64,000 nt of DNA from CADEDV01 sp964596345 (GCA_964596345.1 CAZQSZ010000008.1:256037-320036), one strand, 5' to 3'. Shown: positions 34,678 through 43,229, numbered from the stretch's first letter. Program-made: numbers and translations. Notes: a model not told the origin generated them from the sequence alone.

Positions 34678-35386
34678 TACGATGATCATAAAATGCCTGG
34701 TAGTGGATGATGAACCTCCGGCAAGGGAGATTATCCGCCGCTATATTGAAGAAATGCCCACCCTTGAACTGGTGGCAGAGTGTGCCAACGCCATCCAGGC
34801 CTTTACTGTTCTGCAACAGCAGCCGGTTGATCTTATGTTTTTAGATATCCGGATGCCCCAGTTAAACGGGAATGATTTTTTGAAAACACTGAAAAATCCC
34901 CCGAAAGTAATTCTTACTACCGCCTACACTGAATATGCATTAGAGGGCTATGAACTGGATGTGGTGGATTACCTGATGAAACCTATTCCTTTTGACCGCT
35001 TTCTAAAAGCAGTAAATAAAGCATTTCAACAAGCTGCTGCAAAACAAGAAGGTGCACAGGTAAATGAAGACAAAAAATCGGAATCCTTTGTGTATTTCCG
35101 GGCCGACCGGAAAATGGTGAAAGTAATGCTGCAGGATATTCTTTACATCGAAAGCATGAAAGATTATATAAAAGTAATGACGGCCGCAGGTGTCATCATC
35201 ACCAAACAATCCATCAGTTCGGTGGAAGCTATGTTGCCGGAAAAAGACTTTGTACGGGTTCATCGTTCGTACATCGTTTCCCTGGATAAAATAAAAACCT
35301 TTACTTCCGAGCTGATTGAAATAAATAAAACGGAGATCCCGATTGGAAAACTATACCGGAATGGCGTACTGAAAGTATTAGGTTAA
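34670..35386 (+). CDS. LytTR-family response regulator (second pair)
   Basis: This 238-residue regulator has a receiver domain with the acidic VVDDE motif, phosphoacceptor Asp59 (MFLDIRMPQ), and Lys in LMKP. A LytTR domain follows at about 140-235 (FYFRADRKMVKVMLQDILYIE... FVRVHRSYIV). Its kinase overlaps it upstream. ATG 34682 is an alternative start. It ends one base before the converging uvrD gene, so there is no room for a terminator. Confidence 0.92.
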   Translation: MPDTMIIKCLVVDDEPPAREIIRRYIEEMPTLELVAECANAIQAFTVLQQQPVDLMFLDIRMPQLNGNDFLKTLKNPPKVILTTAYTEYALEGYELDVVDYLMKPIPFDRFLKAVNKAFQQAAAKQEGAQVNEDKKSESFVYFRADRKMVKVMLQDILYIESMKDYIKVMTAAGVIITKQSISSVEAMLPEKDFVRVHRSYIVSLDKIKTFTSELIEINKTEIPIGKLYRNGVLKVLG

Positions 35387-35387
35387 C

Positions 35388-37751
35388 TTATTCCAATATC
35401 CGCAGCTTCGCATAATTCAGCATGATCTTCTTCTCCCCGTTATGCTCAAATTTTACTGTGGCAATCGGGTTGTGTGCTGCTCCCTCCATTTTCAATACTT
35501 CACCAAATCCAAATTTCTGGTGTTCCACCTTTTGTCCTGCCTGGAGACCAGATGTATCACTGGCTACAAAATCAGCAGAAGGTTTATGTTCGACTACTTT
35601 GGCATAGGTTGTTTTGGGTGGCAGGTAAGATGGAGTTTCCTTTTTAGGCGCCGGTCTTTCGTTGAAATAAGTTCCCGATTGCTTGCTTACTGTTCCTGAT
35701 TCACCATCATCTGTTCCTTTCATCCGGTTAAAAGCCGACCCTTTGCTCCAGTTACTTGCTCCCTGGTTCCTGGATCCGCCCCCGGCAAAACTCCGGTCCA
35801 GCTGATCCTGCGGTAATTCTTCAATAAAGCGGCTGGGTTCATTCTGTATCAGGGATCCAAACCGGTATCTTGTGTTTGCATAGGTCAGCCACAAGCGGCT
35901 CTTGGCCCTGGTAATAGCTACATAAAATAACCTTCTTTCTTCTTCCAGCTCTTCCCTGGTATTAATGCTCATACCGCTGGGGAAAAGCATTTCCTCCAGG
36001 CCTGCCACAAACACACATTCAAACTCCAATCCTTTAGCGGCATGCACCGTCATCAGTTTCACCACATCTGCATCAGGATCTTTCTCATCGGCATCTGTCA
36101 GTAAAGTGATCTGTTGCAAATACGCAGCTAAACTTTTATCACCCACTTCACCATCTTCCTCGTTCATGGGTGTTTCGATCCATTCTTTAATGGAATTAAG
36201 CAACTCCTGGATGTTCTCATACCGTGCAACACCTTCGGTTGATTTATCGTTGAACAGTTCTTTAACGATATTGGTTTGCTTGCCCACATGAAAAGCCAGT
36301 TCATAAGCGTTGGTCTTTTCGAGCATGCTTTGAAAGCTGCGGATCATCAGTACAAAATTCTCAATGCTTTCCAGGGTACCGGCTTTAAACCCAAACTCTT
36401 TGGCCCGGTTCAGCACTTCCCACATGCTGATATTATTTTCATTGGCAAACAAAATGGTTTTATCCACGGTTGTTTTACCAATTCCTCTTGCCGGGAAATT
36501 GATGATCCGTTTCAACCCTTCTTCATCCTGCGGATTCACAACAACGCGGAGGTAAGCAATGAAATCTTTGATCTCCTTCCGCTGGTAAAAACTGATACCA
36601 CCATAAATCACATAAGCAATACCCATTCGGCGCATACTTTCTTCAAAGGCCCGGCTCTGCGCATTAGTCCTGTAAAGAATAGCAAAGTCCTTATTAGCAT
36701 AATGATTTCTCAGCTTCTGTTCCTGTATCGAGTCGGCTACAAACTTACCCTCTTCGTTATCCGTCATGGTGCGGACCAGTTTGATTGTTTCCCCTGTTAT
36801 ATTTTCTGTCCACAGGGCTTTGGGTATCTGGCCTTTATTATTCTTTATGACCTCGTTGGCTACATTCAGGATCGTTTGTGTACTGCGGTAGTTCTGTTCC
36901 AGTTTGATCACCGCCACATCATCATAATCTTTCTGGAATTGCAGAATATTCTGGATCGTGGCGCCGCGGAAACTATAAATACTTTGTGCATCATCTCCCA
37001 CCACACAAATATTCTCATGCTGGGCCGCCAGCAATTTCATGATCTCGTATTGGGCCGGGTTGGTATCCTGGTACTCATCGATCAGGATATACCGGAACTT
37101 GGATTGATAATTGACCAGGGCCTCGGGGTGTTCTTTTAATAACCTGTACATCTGGTACAACAGGTCATCAAAATCCATAGCGCCATTCTTGAAGCAGCGT
37201 TTATAATAGGCATCATAGATCGTGGAAATGGCAGGACGGTTGGCCCGCATATCCTCTTGTTGAATATGATAATCATTCCGGTATTCATCCGGACCCACTA
37301 ATGCATTCTTGGCTGATGATATCCTGTTATAAACCGTATTGGGTTTATAGTGTTTATCATCCAGGTTCAGCTCATTGATAACAGCCTTCACCACACTTTT
37401 GGCATCATCCGTATCGTATATGGTAAAACTATTGGGATAGCCCAGCCTGTATGCCTCTTTACGCAATATCCTGGCAAAAACACTGTGAAAAGTACCGATA
37501 TAGAGGTTTCTTGCTTCTCCGTTACCAAGAATATGGCTGATTCTCTCCTTCATCTCCTTCGCTGCCTTATTGGTAAAGGTCAGTGCCAGTATGCGAAATG
37601 CATCCACTCCCAGCCCCATCAGGTGTGCAATACGGGTGGTAAGTACTTTTGTTTTCCCGCTACCGGCACCAGCCACGATCATCAACGGCCCTTCTGTATG
37701 CAACACAGCTTCTTTCTGCCGTTCGTTCAGTCCACTTAGGTATTCTTTCAT
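35388..37751 (-). CDS. uvrD: UvrD/PcrA-type DNA helicase
   Basis: This superfamily 1A 3'-5' helicase has about 787 residues and serves in repair and replication restart. Walker A is AGAGSGKT at 27-34 and the motif II box is DEYQDTNPAQYEI. Later motifs include YRTNAQSRAFEE, LMTVHAAKGLEFECVFV and LFYVAITRAK. A C-terminal tudor-like segment (LQAGQKVEHQKFGFGEVLKMEG) is shared with PcrA. I chose ATG 37751; the ORF extends to a TTG at 37772 that the family does not need. Confidence 0.95.
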   Translation of the reverse strand: MKEYLSGLNERQKEAVLHTEGPLMIVAGAGSGKTKVLTTRIAHLMGLGVDAFRILALTFTNKAAKEMKERISHILGNGEARNLYIGTFHSVFARILRKEAYRLGYPNSFTIYDTDDAKSVVKAVINELNLDDKHYKPNTVYNRISSAKNALVGPDEYRNDYHIQQEDMRANRPAISTIYDAYYKRCFKNGAMDFDDLLYQMYRLLKEHPEALVNYQSKFRYILIDEYQDTNPAQYEIMKLLAAQHENICVVGDDAQSIYSFRGATIQNILQFQKDYDDVAVIKLEQNYRSTQTILNVANEVIKNNKGQIPKALWTENITGETIKLVRTMTDNEEGKFVADSIQEQKLRNHYANKDFAILYRTNAQSRAFEESMRRMGIAYVIYGGISFYQRKEIKDFIAYLRVVVNPQDEEGLKRIINFPARGIGKTTVDKTILFANENNISMWEVLNRAKEFGFKAGTLESIENFVLMIRSFQSMLEKTNAYELAFHVGKQTNIVKELFNDKSTEGVARYENIQELLNSIKEWIETPMNEEDGEVGDKSLAAYLQQITLLTDADEKDPDADVVKLMTVHAAKGLEFECVFVAGLEEMLFPSGMSINTREELEEERRLFYVAITRAKSRLWLTYANTRYRFGSLIQNEPSRFIEELPQDQLDRSFAGGGSRNQGASNWSKGSAFNRMKGTDDGESGTVSKQSGTYFNERPAPKKETPSYLPPKTTYAKVVEHKPSADFVASDTSGLQAGQKVEHQKFGFGEVLKMEGAAHNPIATVKFEHNGEKKIMLNYAKLRILE

Positions 37752-37874
37752 AATTATTTTAACCACGGCCAAAGCCAGTGATTATCGCTTGCTGCGAAAA
37801 TACAGTTTGTACAGGGGATAATGTTTTGAAGTTGAAGTTGCGGAGTGCTTTTTTTTACACAAGTAAAAGGAAAA

Positions 37875-39428
37875 CTATTTTTTGCGTTTACTTTCCATAT
37901 ATTTTTCATGGATCACTTTGCTCATGGATTTATTGTAGACTTTACTTTCCAGCCAGGAAATAATATCCAGGTAAGCAAAAGCCCTGGTTTCAAAACGGTT
38001 TTTTTCCAGGTGTTTGATCTTGCCGAGGAATTTTTCCAGTTCCGGTTTTATCTCCCTGTTAGATACGGCCAGCGACTTGCGGAAGAATTTAAAGATCTCC
38101 TGTTCCACCACGGTCAGGTTTTCCATTTTTGCAAAGAAGCGATAGACCGAGCGGCTTAAGGGCTCCATCAGTTCCATATTACCAAGTTCATAATGTGCCA
38201 GCAAGTGTTGCAGGCGGGCATAACATTGCAGGTCGGTACGCAGGTTACCCGTTTCATTGATGATACCCTGCAGGTAATCAATACAGGTACTGTAATCACC
38301 ACTGCCGAAATAAAGTGTGGCAATTTTATAATTCATGACCATGATACGGTGAGGATCGAGGAATAAATCATACTCCTCCAGTTTTTCTTCAATGTCCGGC
38401 ACGATCTTCAGCCCTTCTTTGAAAGTACCCATCATAAAATGCTGGTTGATCTTTCCGGTACTGATATATACAAATGCCTGTGTACGAAAATTATCATGAT
38501 CCTGCACCCGGCTGGTTTGAGCAAACTGCTCAAATTTTTTCAGCGTTTTATCGAACTCCCGGTAATTACGAAGGTCAAAATGTGCATTCAGTAAATAATG
38601 CAGGCCTTTGATATAGTGGCTTGTTTCGACACGGATCATCAACGGGTTCGCATCAAACAAATCGATCCATTTTTGTGCGTACCTGTAGTACTGCAAAAAA
38701 TCCTGGCGGATAAATGCATACCAGCAATAGCTCTGGTATAAATACATTTTTTCATAGAACCCCGTCACAAGGTGTGCATCGGCAGGTAAGTGTTCCTGCA
38801 TGAATCTTTTTACCCCCGCCTCATCTCTTTTATTTCTTGCGTGACCATGTTGTGTGAACCAACTGAATAATAACAGGGAAAGATTACTCAACCTTGATAC
38901 CACATCAATATGACGGCTTACATCATTGGCTTCAATAGCCAGCTGTTCCACCCGGTCGTGCATACTGCGGGTAATATGCAATCCTTCAATTCTCTTTTCT
39001 AATGAAATGACCTGGGTCAGAAAATTATATTTCTGGTTGCTCTTTGCAATATCCTTTACCCTGTCCAGGATACGCAGGCTTTGCATAAACAGGCCTTTTT
39101 TATACAGAATATGTGCATAGTCAAATTGTTCGTTCAGCTGCAGATCAAGACTATCCGCACTTTTGAGCAACCGGAGGCTGGCCAGCAATTCTTTATACAA
39201 ATGACTCTTTAAATTCGCCAGCTGGGGCTTCTGAATACCCGGCAATCTTTTAAATAATAATTTTTCATCATATTCCTTTAACTTATCTAAAGCATCGAAA
39301 AGTTTGACGATTTTAAGGTCTTCCCGGGCGGAACTGCGGGTGATATAGAGCTTGAAATGGCGTTTTTCTGCCTTTTCCAACGATTTTACTAACTGAAATA
39401 ATATGTCCGTGGGACGGTTGGGCATCAT
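37875..39428 (-). CDS. Large alpha-solenoid protein, unknown function
   Basis: The 517-residue protein is entirely helical and charged, with no signal peptide or membrane helix. Repeated helix pairs suggest a TPR-like solenoid, but I see no canonical TPR consensus. It starts MMPNRPTDILFQLVKSLEKAEKRHFKLY and ends in KYMESKRKK. I recognise no family beyond a likely Bacteroidota-conserved hypothetical. On the minus strand TAAATTTG at 39438-39431 ends two bases before the start codon, so its mRNA should be leaderless. Confidence 0.75.
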   Translation of the reverse strand: MMPNRPTDILFQLVKSLEKAEKRHFKLYITRSSAREDLKIVKLFDALDKLKEYDEKLLFKRLPGIQKPQLANLKSHLYKELLASLRLLKSADSLDLQLNEQFDYAHILYKKGLFMQSLRILDRVKDIAKSNQKYNFLTQVISLEKRIEGLHITRSMHDRVEQLAIEANDVSRHIDVVSRLSNLSLLLFSWFTQHGHARNKRDEAGVKRFMQEHLPADAHLVTGFYEKMYLYQSYCWYAFIRQDFLQYYRYAQKWIDLFDANPLMIRVETSHYIKGLHYLLNAHFDLRNYREFDKTLKKFEQFAQTSRVQDHDNFRTQAFVYISTGKINQHFMMGTFKEGLKIVPDIEEKLEEYDLFLDPHRIMVMNYKIATLYFGSGDYSTCIDYLQGIINETGNLRTDLQCYARLQHLLAHYELGNMELMEPLSRSVYRFFAKMENLTVVEQEIFKFFRKSLAVSNREIKPELEKFLGKIKHLEKNRFETRAFAYLDIISWLESKVYNKSMSKVIHEKYMESKRKK

Positions 39429-39430
39429 TG

Positions 39431-39438
39431 CAAATTTA
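39431..39438 (-). promoter_or_regulatory. -7 box abutting the solenoid gene start
   Basis: On the minus strand this reads TAAATTTG, an exact TAnnTTTG. Two bases separate it from the ATGATG start at 39428. This mirrors the uvrB arrangement at 180-194. Confidence 0.6.
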
Positions 39439-39515
39439 TCCTGAAATACAGTACCAGTAAGGGTTTTTAAAAAAAATACCGGTTTTAGACGTCATGAAAC
39501 CCGTCTTATCTTGGC

Positions 39516-39546
39516 TTGAATAGGCTGTTTACAGCCCTTAATTTTG
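39516..39546 (+). promoter_or_regulatory. Strong promoter of the candidate small RNA
   Basis: TTG at 39516-39518 and TAATTTTG at 39539-39546 are separated by 20 nt, a textbook Bacteroidota promoter. Transcription should start near 39550-39553. No ORF follows before the terminator at 39676-39712. Confidence 0.7.
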
Positions 39547-39551
39547 TTATA

Positions 39552-39712
39552 CAAAGCTGAAGGGCTTCATAAAGCAAGGCAATCGTTAGAAGGAAATAGC
39601 AAGTCGTCAGAGGTCCAAAAGCAGCAAAAGAGATACTACTTTATTAAGATTTTCATATGGCAAGCAATCGTTAGAGGTCAGTCCGTTTCTACGGAAGGGC
39701 CTTTTTTCTTTT
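39552..39712 (+). ncRNA. Candidate small RNA of about 160 nt
   Basis: This non-coding stretch runs from a strong promoter to a strong intrinsic terminator. It contains three copies of a motif: GCAAG then TCGTTAGAAGG (39583-39593), TCGTCAGAGGTC (39604-39615) and TCGTTAGAGGTC (39668-39679). The third copy overlaps the terminator stem. No start codon with a plausible reading frame is present. I cannot match it to tmRNA, SRP RNA or RNase P. It might be a 6S-like RNA, a sponge, or a protein-binding RNA. The ends are estimates. Confidence 0.6.
39676..39712 (+). terminator. Intrinsic terminator of the candidate small RNA
   Basis: GGTC-AG-TCCGT-TTCT-ACGGA-AG-GGCC forms a hairpin with a symmetric internal loop and a TTTTTTCTTTT tail. 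The downstream AAAGGCC (39713-39719) can also pair with GGCCTTT (39698-39704), giving a mutually exclusive hairpin. Confidence 0.85.
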
Positions 39713-39742
39713 AAAGGCCTGCTAAAATAAGATTTTATTGAT

Positions 39743-39777
39743 ACCCGCAAAACATAGTAGCGGGTTTTTTTATTTTT
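39743..39777 (+). terminator. Second tandem intrinsic terminator
   Basis: ACCCGC (39743-39748) and GCGGGT (39760-39765) form a 6-bp stem with an 11-nt loop. A long T-tract (TTTTTTATTTTTT) follows. It backs up the first terminator or ends a second transcript. Confidence 0.85.
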
Positions 39778-39868
39778 TCTATTCTTTCTGCCCGTTTGCT
39801 GAATAGCTTCAACCCGGGGAATTCACTCAACAAAAACTGATTATTTATCTTCACGGCAAAACAACCCC

Positions 39869-40357
39869 ATGGCTATCCGCATCTTCATCACCGGCGGCAC
39901 TTTTGACAAAGAATACAATGAAATTACCGGCCAGCTTTATTTTAATGACACCCATATGCATGATCTGCTGGAAATGGGACGCAGCAAAGTACCGGTAGAG
40001 ATCAGAACACTGATGATGATCGATAGCCTGGAAATGACTGATGAGGACCGTGAGCTGATAGCTTACCAGTGCAATCAATGTGATGAAGAAAAGATCGTTA
40101 TCACGCATGGCACTGATACAATGGCAATCACGGCAAAATTATTGGCAGAAAAAGTAAAGGATAAAACAATCATACTGACGGGGGCAATGATACCCATCAA
40201 GTTTGGTAGTTCTGACGGCTTATTTAACCTCGGCAGTGCATTAGCCTTTGCACAAACATTATCTGCCGGTGTCTATGTGGCGATGAACGGACGTTATTTC
40301 AACTGGGATAATGTGCGGAAGAATAAACAAACGGGCATGTTTGAAGAGATAAAATGA
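39869..40357 (+). CDS. Short asparaginase-like protein (single N-terminal domain)
   Basis: The 162-residue protein has the first catalytic motif ITGGTFDK and the second motif THGTDTM of type I/II asparaginases. The family usually has about 330 residues and a separate C-terminal domain, which is missing here. Short asparaginase-domain proteins of this size are known, so it is probably not a fragment. A terminator follows directly and there is no downstream remnant. Catalysis is uncertain because active sites of full enzymes lie between domains. Confidence 0.85.
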   Translation: MAIRIFITGGTFDKEYNEITGQLYFNDTHMHDLLEMGRSKVPVEIRTLMMIDSLEMTDEDRELIAYQCNQCDEEKIVITHGTDTMAITAKLLAEKVKDKTIILTGAMIPIKFGSSDGLFNLGSALAFAQTLSAGVYVAMNGRYFNWDNVRKNKQTGMFEEIK

Positions 40358-40379
40358 CCTGCAAAACAGTTATAAAAGA

Positions 40380-40410
40380 AAAGGCGGTACCGGTTGTACC
40401 GCCTTTCTTA
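40380..40410. terminator. Bidirectional terminator
   Basis: AAAGGCGGTAC (40380-40390) and GTACCGCCTTT (40396-40406) form a perfect 11-bp stem with a 5-nt loop. It separates the asparaginase-like gene from the converging DUF5777 gene. Confidence 0.92.
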
Positions 40411-40431
40411 TTAACCATTAAAACTATACCA

Positions 40432-41343
40432 CTATTTTTTCAGGCTCAGGCTTCTATTAATAGTAAAGCCAAAGGCCAGGTTATTAAAATCAAGTTTACT
40501 GCTGTTTCGTGCCAGCTGATCAATATTGGAGGAATTGGTGGTGTTACCAATATAAAACTGGAACAAGTGACCACCGGTATTGAATTCCATACCTACAGAC
40601 AGCAGGTCGGGTTTGTAATTAACGATATTGCCATTTTTATCCACCAGGTTTTCATACATATTGAACTGGCGGGCATACTCAAACGTAATATTCTTGTTAG
40701 AAGTCAATTTATATTTTCCTCCCAGGCCCATAGAGAATACTGAATTACTATTATTGATACCATAAGGAACCACATTAAAGTAAACCAGCGTTGGCATTAA
40801 CTGCAGGGAAAATTTATCAGAGAACTTACGGGCCACCAATAACTGGTGCAGGAAAGAATATTTATTCCATCCGAGAGAAACAGAAGCATCTTTGGCAGCA
40901 TTTACGTTAAACATAGAATACCAGCCTACCGAAACAGGGATATTTTTTGCCCCGGTTTGCTGACGCAGAATTTTGAATTTAGCAAAGCCTTCGAAACGAG
41001 ACCTGCCGGCAGCAGCTAACCCGAGGTTCATATAAGGAGTGGGAGAGTAATCAAAAGAAAGATATGTATAAGCCAGGCCTGAATTCAAACCCAGCATACC
41101 GGCCATATTATCCTGTGTGGAACCCCCTTCTGGCCACAGGGGACTAAAATGGTGAGATATTAAAAACTGGAGACTTCCTTTACTTACGATCTCCGTACTC
41201 TGCATATTAATGATCCGGGTGGAATTGAAAGTGGCCCGGGTAAATTTTTGTTTAGGAGCTTCTGCAGCTTCAGGGGTATCCTGTGCAGCGGTAGTTGCCC
41301 AGCAACCCAATCCTAAAACGAGAAGCGAAAATATTTTTTTCAT
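40432..41343 (-). CDS. DUF5777 outer-membrane beta-barrel protein
   Basis: The 303-residue protein has a signal peptide (1-20, ending TTAAQ), then an Ala/Glu-rich linker and a barrel of amphipathic strands ending with aromatic-rich strands (LAFGFTINRSLSLKK). It opens with ATFNSTRIINMQSTEIVSKGSLQFLISHHFSPL, which fits DUF5777. It is the last gene of an operon with two haem-motif lipoproteins, which suggests that it works with them at the outer membrane. Confidence 0.85.
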   Translation of the reverse strand: MKKIFSLLVLGLGCWATTAAQDTPEAAEAPKQKFTRATFNSTRIINMQSTEIVSKGSLQFLISHHFSPLWPEGGSTQDNMAGMLGLNSGLAYTYLSFDYSPTPYMNLGLAAAGRSRFEGFAKFKILRQQTGAKNIPVSVGWYSMFNVNAAKDASVSLGWNKYSFLHQLLVARKFSDKFSLQLMPTLVYFNVVPYGINNSNSVFSMGLGGKYKLTSNKNITFEYARQFNMYENLVDKNGNIVNYKPDLLSVGMEFNTGGHLFQFYIGNTTNSSNIDQLARNSSKLDFNNLAFGFTINRSLSLKK

Positions 41344-41389
41344 AAAACCTGTTTTATTTTAAAACAATCTTTTTCGTACTGACAATTAA

Positions 41390-42007
41390 TTATTGGGGTT
41401 GTCCCTGGTTGATCCACTCTTTGAATTTATTAATGGTGCAAGTGGTGAGACTTAGTGCGCCACCAGGATGACCCTGGCTGCCGCCACTGTTCATTATTGT
41501 TGTAAGAGCAGTTTTCTCAGCTACCATTTTATTATAATCCAATGCTACTGCGATACCACCATGGCAGGTAGAACCTTTACAACTGGTATTATAGATCGGT
41601 AAAATGTCAACAGTATATCTCAGGTTACCACTTACCGTACAACCGGCACCGTCATCATAAGGATCTCCCTGGTCAATCCATTGCTTAATGATGTTTTTCT
41701 CATTCGGAGCAAAATCAATAGCACCACCACCGGGGTGAATACCGCCTTCCACCCATGCTTTAAAAACAGATACACGGGAAAGAATTGCATCATAAAACAC
41801 CGTGTCGAAATGAGAGAATTGCACCGCCCGTGTAGCTATACCATTATTATGGCAACCGCAGGGCCCTGCTGTGATGATAGGAGCTACTTCACTTCTGAAT
41901 GACACCCTGGGTAAAGCGATTATGTCTTCTTTATTCTGATAGCAGGATGACAGGGCATAAACGATCATCGTGGTCATCATTGCTGTTATTAATATTTTTG
42001 TTTTCAT
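41390..42007 (-). CDS. Lipoprotein with unusual haem-binding motifs (CXCH, CX4CH)
   Basis: From ATG 42007 the 205-residue protein has a lipoprotein signal with C22. The ORF extends upstream to 42133, overlapping the next gene, so I rejected that start. Two repeats each carry a cysteine-histidine motif: C50-G-C52-H53 and C143-KGST-C148-H149, followed by HPGGG or GHPGG and then WIDQG or WINQG. Cytochrome-c-type domains of this layout usually have Met-Pro at the HPGG position, so histidine may be the axial ligand. Haem attachment at CXCH is doubtful. Confidence 0.75.
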   Translation of the reverse strand: MKTKILITAMMTTMIVYALSSCYQNKEDIIALPRVSFRSEVAPIITAGPCGCHNNGIATRAVQFSHFDTVFYDAILSRVSVFKAWVEGGIHPGGGAIDFAPNEKNIIKQWIDQGDPYDDGAGCTVSGNLRYTVDILPIYNTSCKGSTCHGGIAVALDYNKMVAEKTALTTIMNSGGSQGHPGGALSLTTCTINKFKEWINQGQPQ

Positions 42008-42038
42008 AAACCTGTAGTTTTTGTAATGATTGATTGGG

Positions 42039-43229
42039 TTAGCGCCTGATGATATTTCCTGTTTTCCTGTATTTGAAAATACCGGCATTGCTGACACCAT
42101 ATTTCCATACATCCGGTACATTCGGATCAGCAAAATACCAGGCTTTGATCAGTGCCACTTCATGAGGTTTCAGGCCACCATCTCCATAAGCCATATCTCC
42201 CTGGTGCGATGTTGCAAATACACCCGTAGAGGGGTTTGCCAGTACCATAGTTGAATCCACCCTTGATACCATAGAACTTGTTGCATTCAGGTAATTAGCT
42301 CTTACATAATACTGGGTCAGAGTTACCGGGTCTGTATATTGCACTGATGAATTACTTCTGACACTCTTTGGATACATAATATCCATCAGGATATCATCAT
42401 AGGTCTGTAACGGTCCTCTGGTGCTGGAGGCAGAACGTGGAGTAGCAAAAGTTTTCCAGGGTCTGAAACTTGCATTGGCAATAGTATCTGCATAAAACTT
42501 TTTTACACTGTCTTTATACGAGGTCCATACCTGGTTCAGCAATGTTGGATTGGAAACCTGGCAGTATAAAGTAACAGCTCCGGTAACAGGATTAATATAG
42601 GTAAAGGTGGTGGTATCCGCTGTGGTCAGTGGTCCAAACAAACCTTTTCTGGCCCATCCGCCGGTTGCAGTTGCCTGGTTATGGCAGTTGGCAGAACCAC
42701 AACCATCCGCAATAAGCCGGATAGCTGCTGGTCTGAAATCGGCCAGGTTAGGTCTTTCTTTAGCACCATTTAATATCCAGTTATAAATAAGGCCTTTGTC
42801 AGTTGTATTCAATTCATGGTTAGAAGCAACAGGAGGCATAGCCTTGTCAAAATCATTCGTGGTGATGAACTCCCACAATTTGCTTCCCTGGGGATTGCCG
42901 GGAGTCACATACTTCATGATCTCAGCATAGGTATCAAACTTGGGTGCAATAGGACCGCCATGACAGTTAGAAGTACCGCAATACTCATGAATAATAGTTT
43001 GAACACCCCTGAATCTGATAACATCATTTACATCAGGAGTAACATCTGAAGGACTAACGGTGTTGCTTTCATAAAACGAAGCATAGACAGTGGAGTCAGC
43101 AGAACCAGTAAAAGACCTGTCAAGACCTTTTACAATATCTCCTGATTTTGTACACTGGAAAACGGTAGTTGCGAGAAACACACCACAAACAAAGAGAACC
43201 ACCGTTTGAATAGCTGAAACCTTTTTCAT
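42039..43229 (-). CDS. Di-haem lipoprotein with two CX4CH motifs
   Basis: This 396-residue protein has a lipoprotein signal (lipid cysteine C26, VFQC). The first haem motif is C84-GTSN-C89-H90 with an axial Met candidate in AMPP (131-133). The second is C177-GSAN-C182-H183. Both have four residues between the cysteines, unlike the standard CXXCH. The regions around them (TIIHEYCGTSNCHGG, then LNTTDKGLIYNWILNG) match the planctomycete-type cytochrome c pattern. It leads the operon that ends with DUF5777, and its promoter faces the NrfCD operon. Confidence 0.82.
   Translation of the reverse strand: MKKVSAIQTVVLFVCGVFLATTVFQCTKSGDIVKGLDRSFTGSADSTVYASFYESNTVSPSDVTPDVNDVIRFRGVQTIIHEYCGTSNCHGGPIAPKFDTYAEIMKYVTPGNPQGSKLWEFITTNDFDKAMPPVASNHELNTTDKGLIYNWILNGAKERPNLADFRPAAIRLIADGCGSANCHNQATATGGWARKGLFGPLTTADTTTFTYINPVTGAVTLYCQVSNPTLLNQVWTSYKDSVKKFYADTIANASFRPWKTFATPRSASSTRGPLQTYDDILMDIMYPKSVRSNSSVQYTDPVTLTQYYVRANYLNATSSMVSRVDSTMVLANPSTGVFATSHQGDMAYGDGGLKPHEVALIKAWYFADPNVPDVWKYGVSNAGIFKYRKTGNIIRR

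Noticed and set aside
37752..37772. TTG start for uvrD at 37772
   Set aside because: Family alignments normally begin at MKEYL-type starts; ATG 37751 fits.
39521..39540. tRNA-like or GGCTGTTTACAGCC hairpin as the RNA gene itself
   Set aside because: The GGCTG-TTTA-CAGCC hairpin lies in the spacer between the -33 and -7 elements, and no cloverleaf can be drawn.
39869..40357. Asparaginase as a pseudogene
   Set aside because: The reading frame is intact, a strong terminator follows, and short asparaginase-domain proteins exist.
41840..41870. Frameshift at the CXCH motif of the 205-residue lipoprotein
   Set aside because: The reading frame is open and continues into a normal second repeat; the short spacing is therefore reported as it is.
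42008..42133. Extended start for the 205-residue lipoprotein at 42133
   Set aside because: The extension overlaps the upstream gene; ATG 42007 begins a proper lipoprotein signal.
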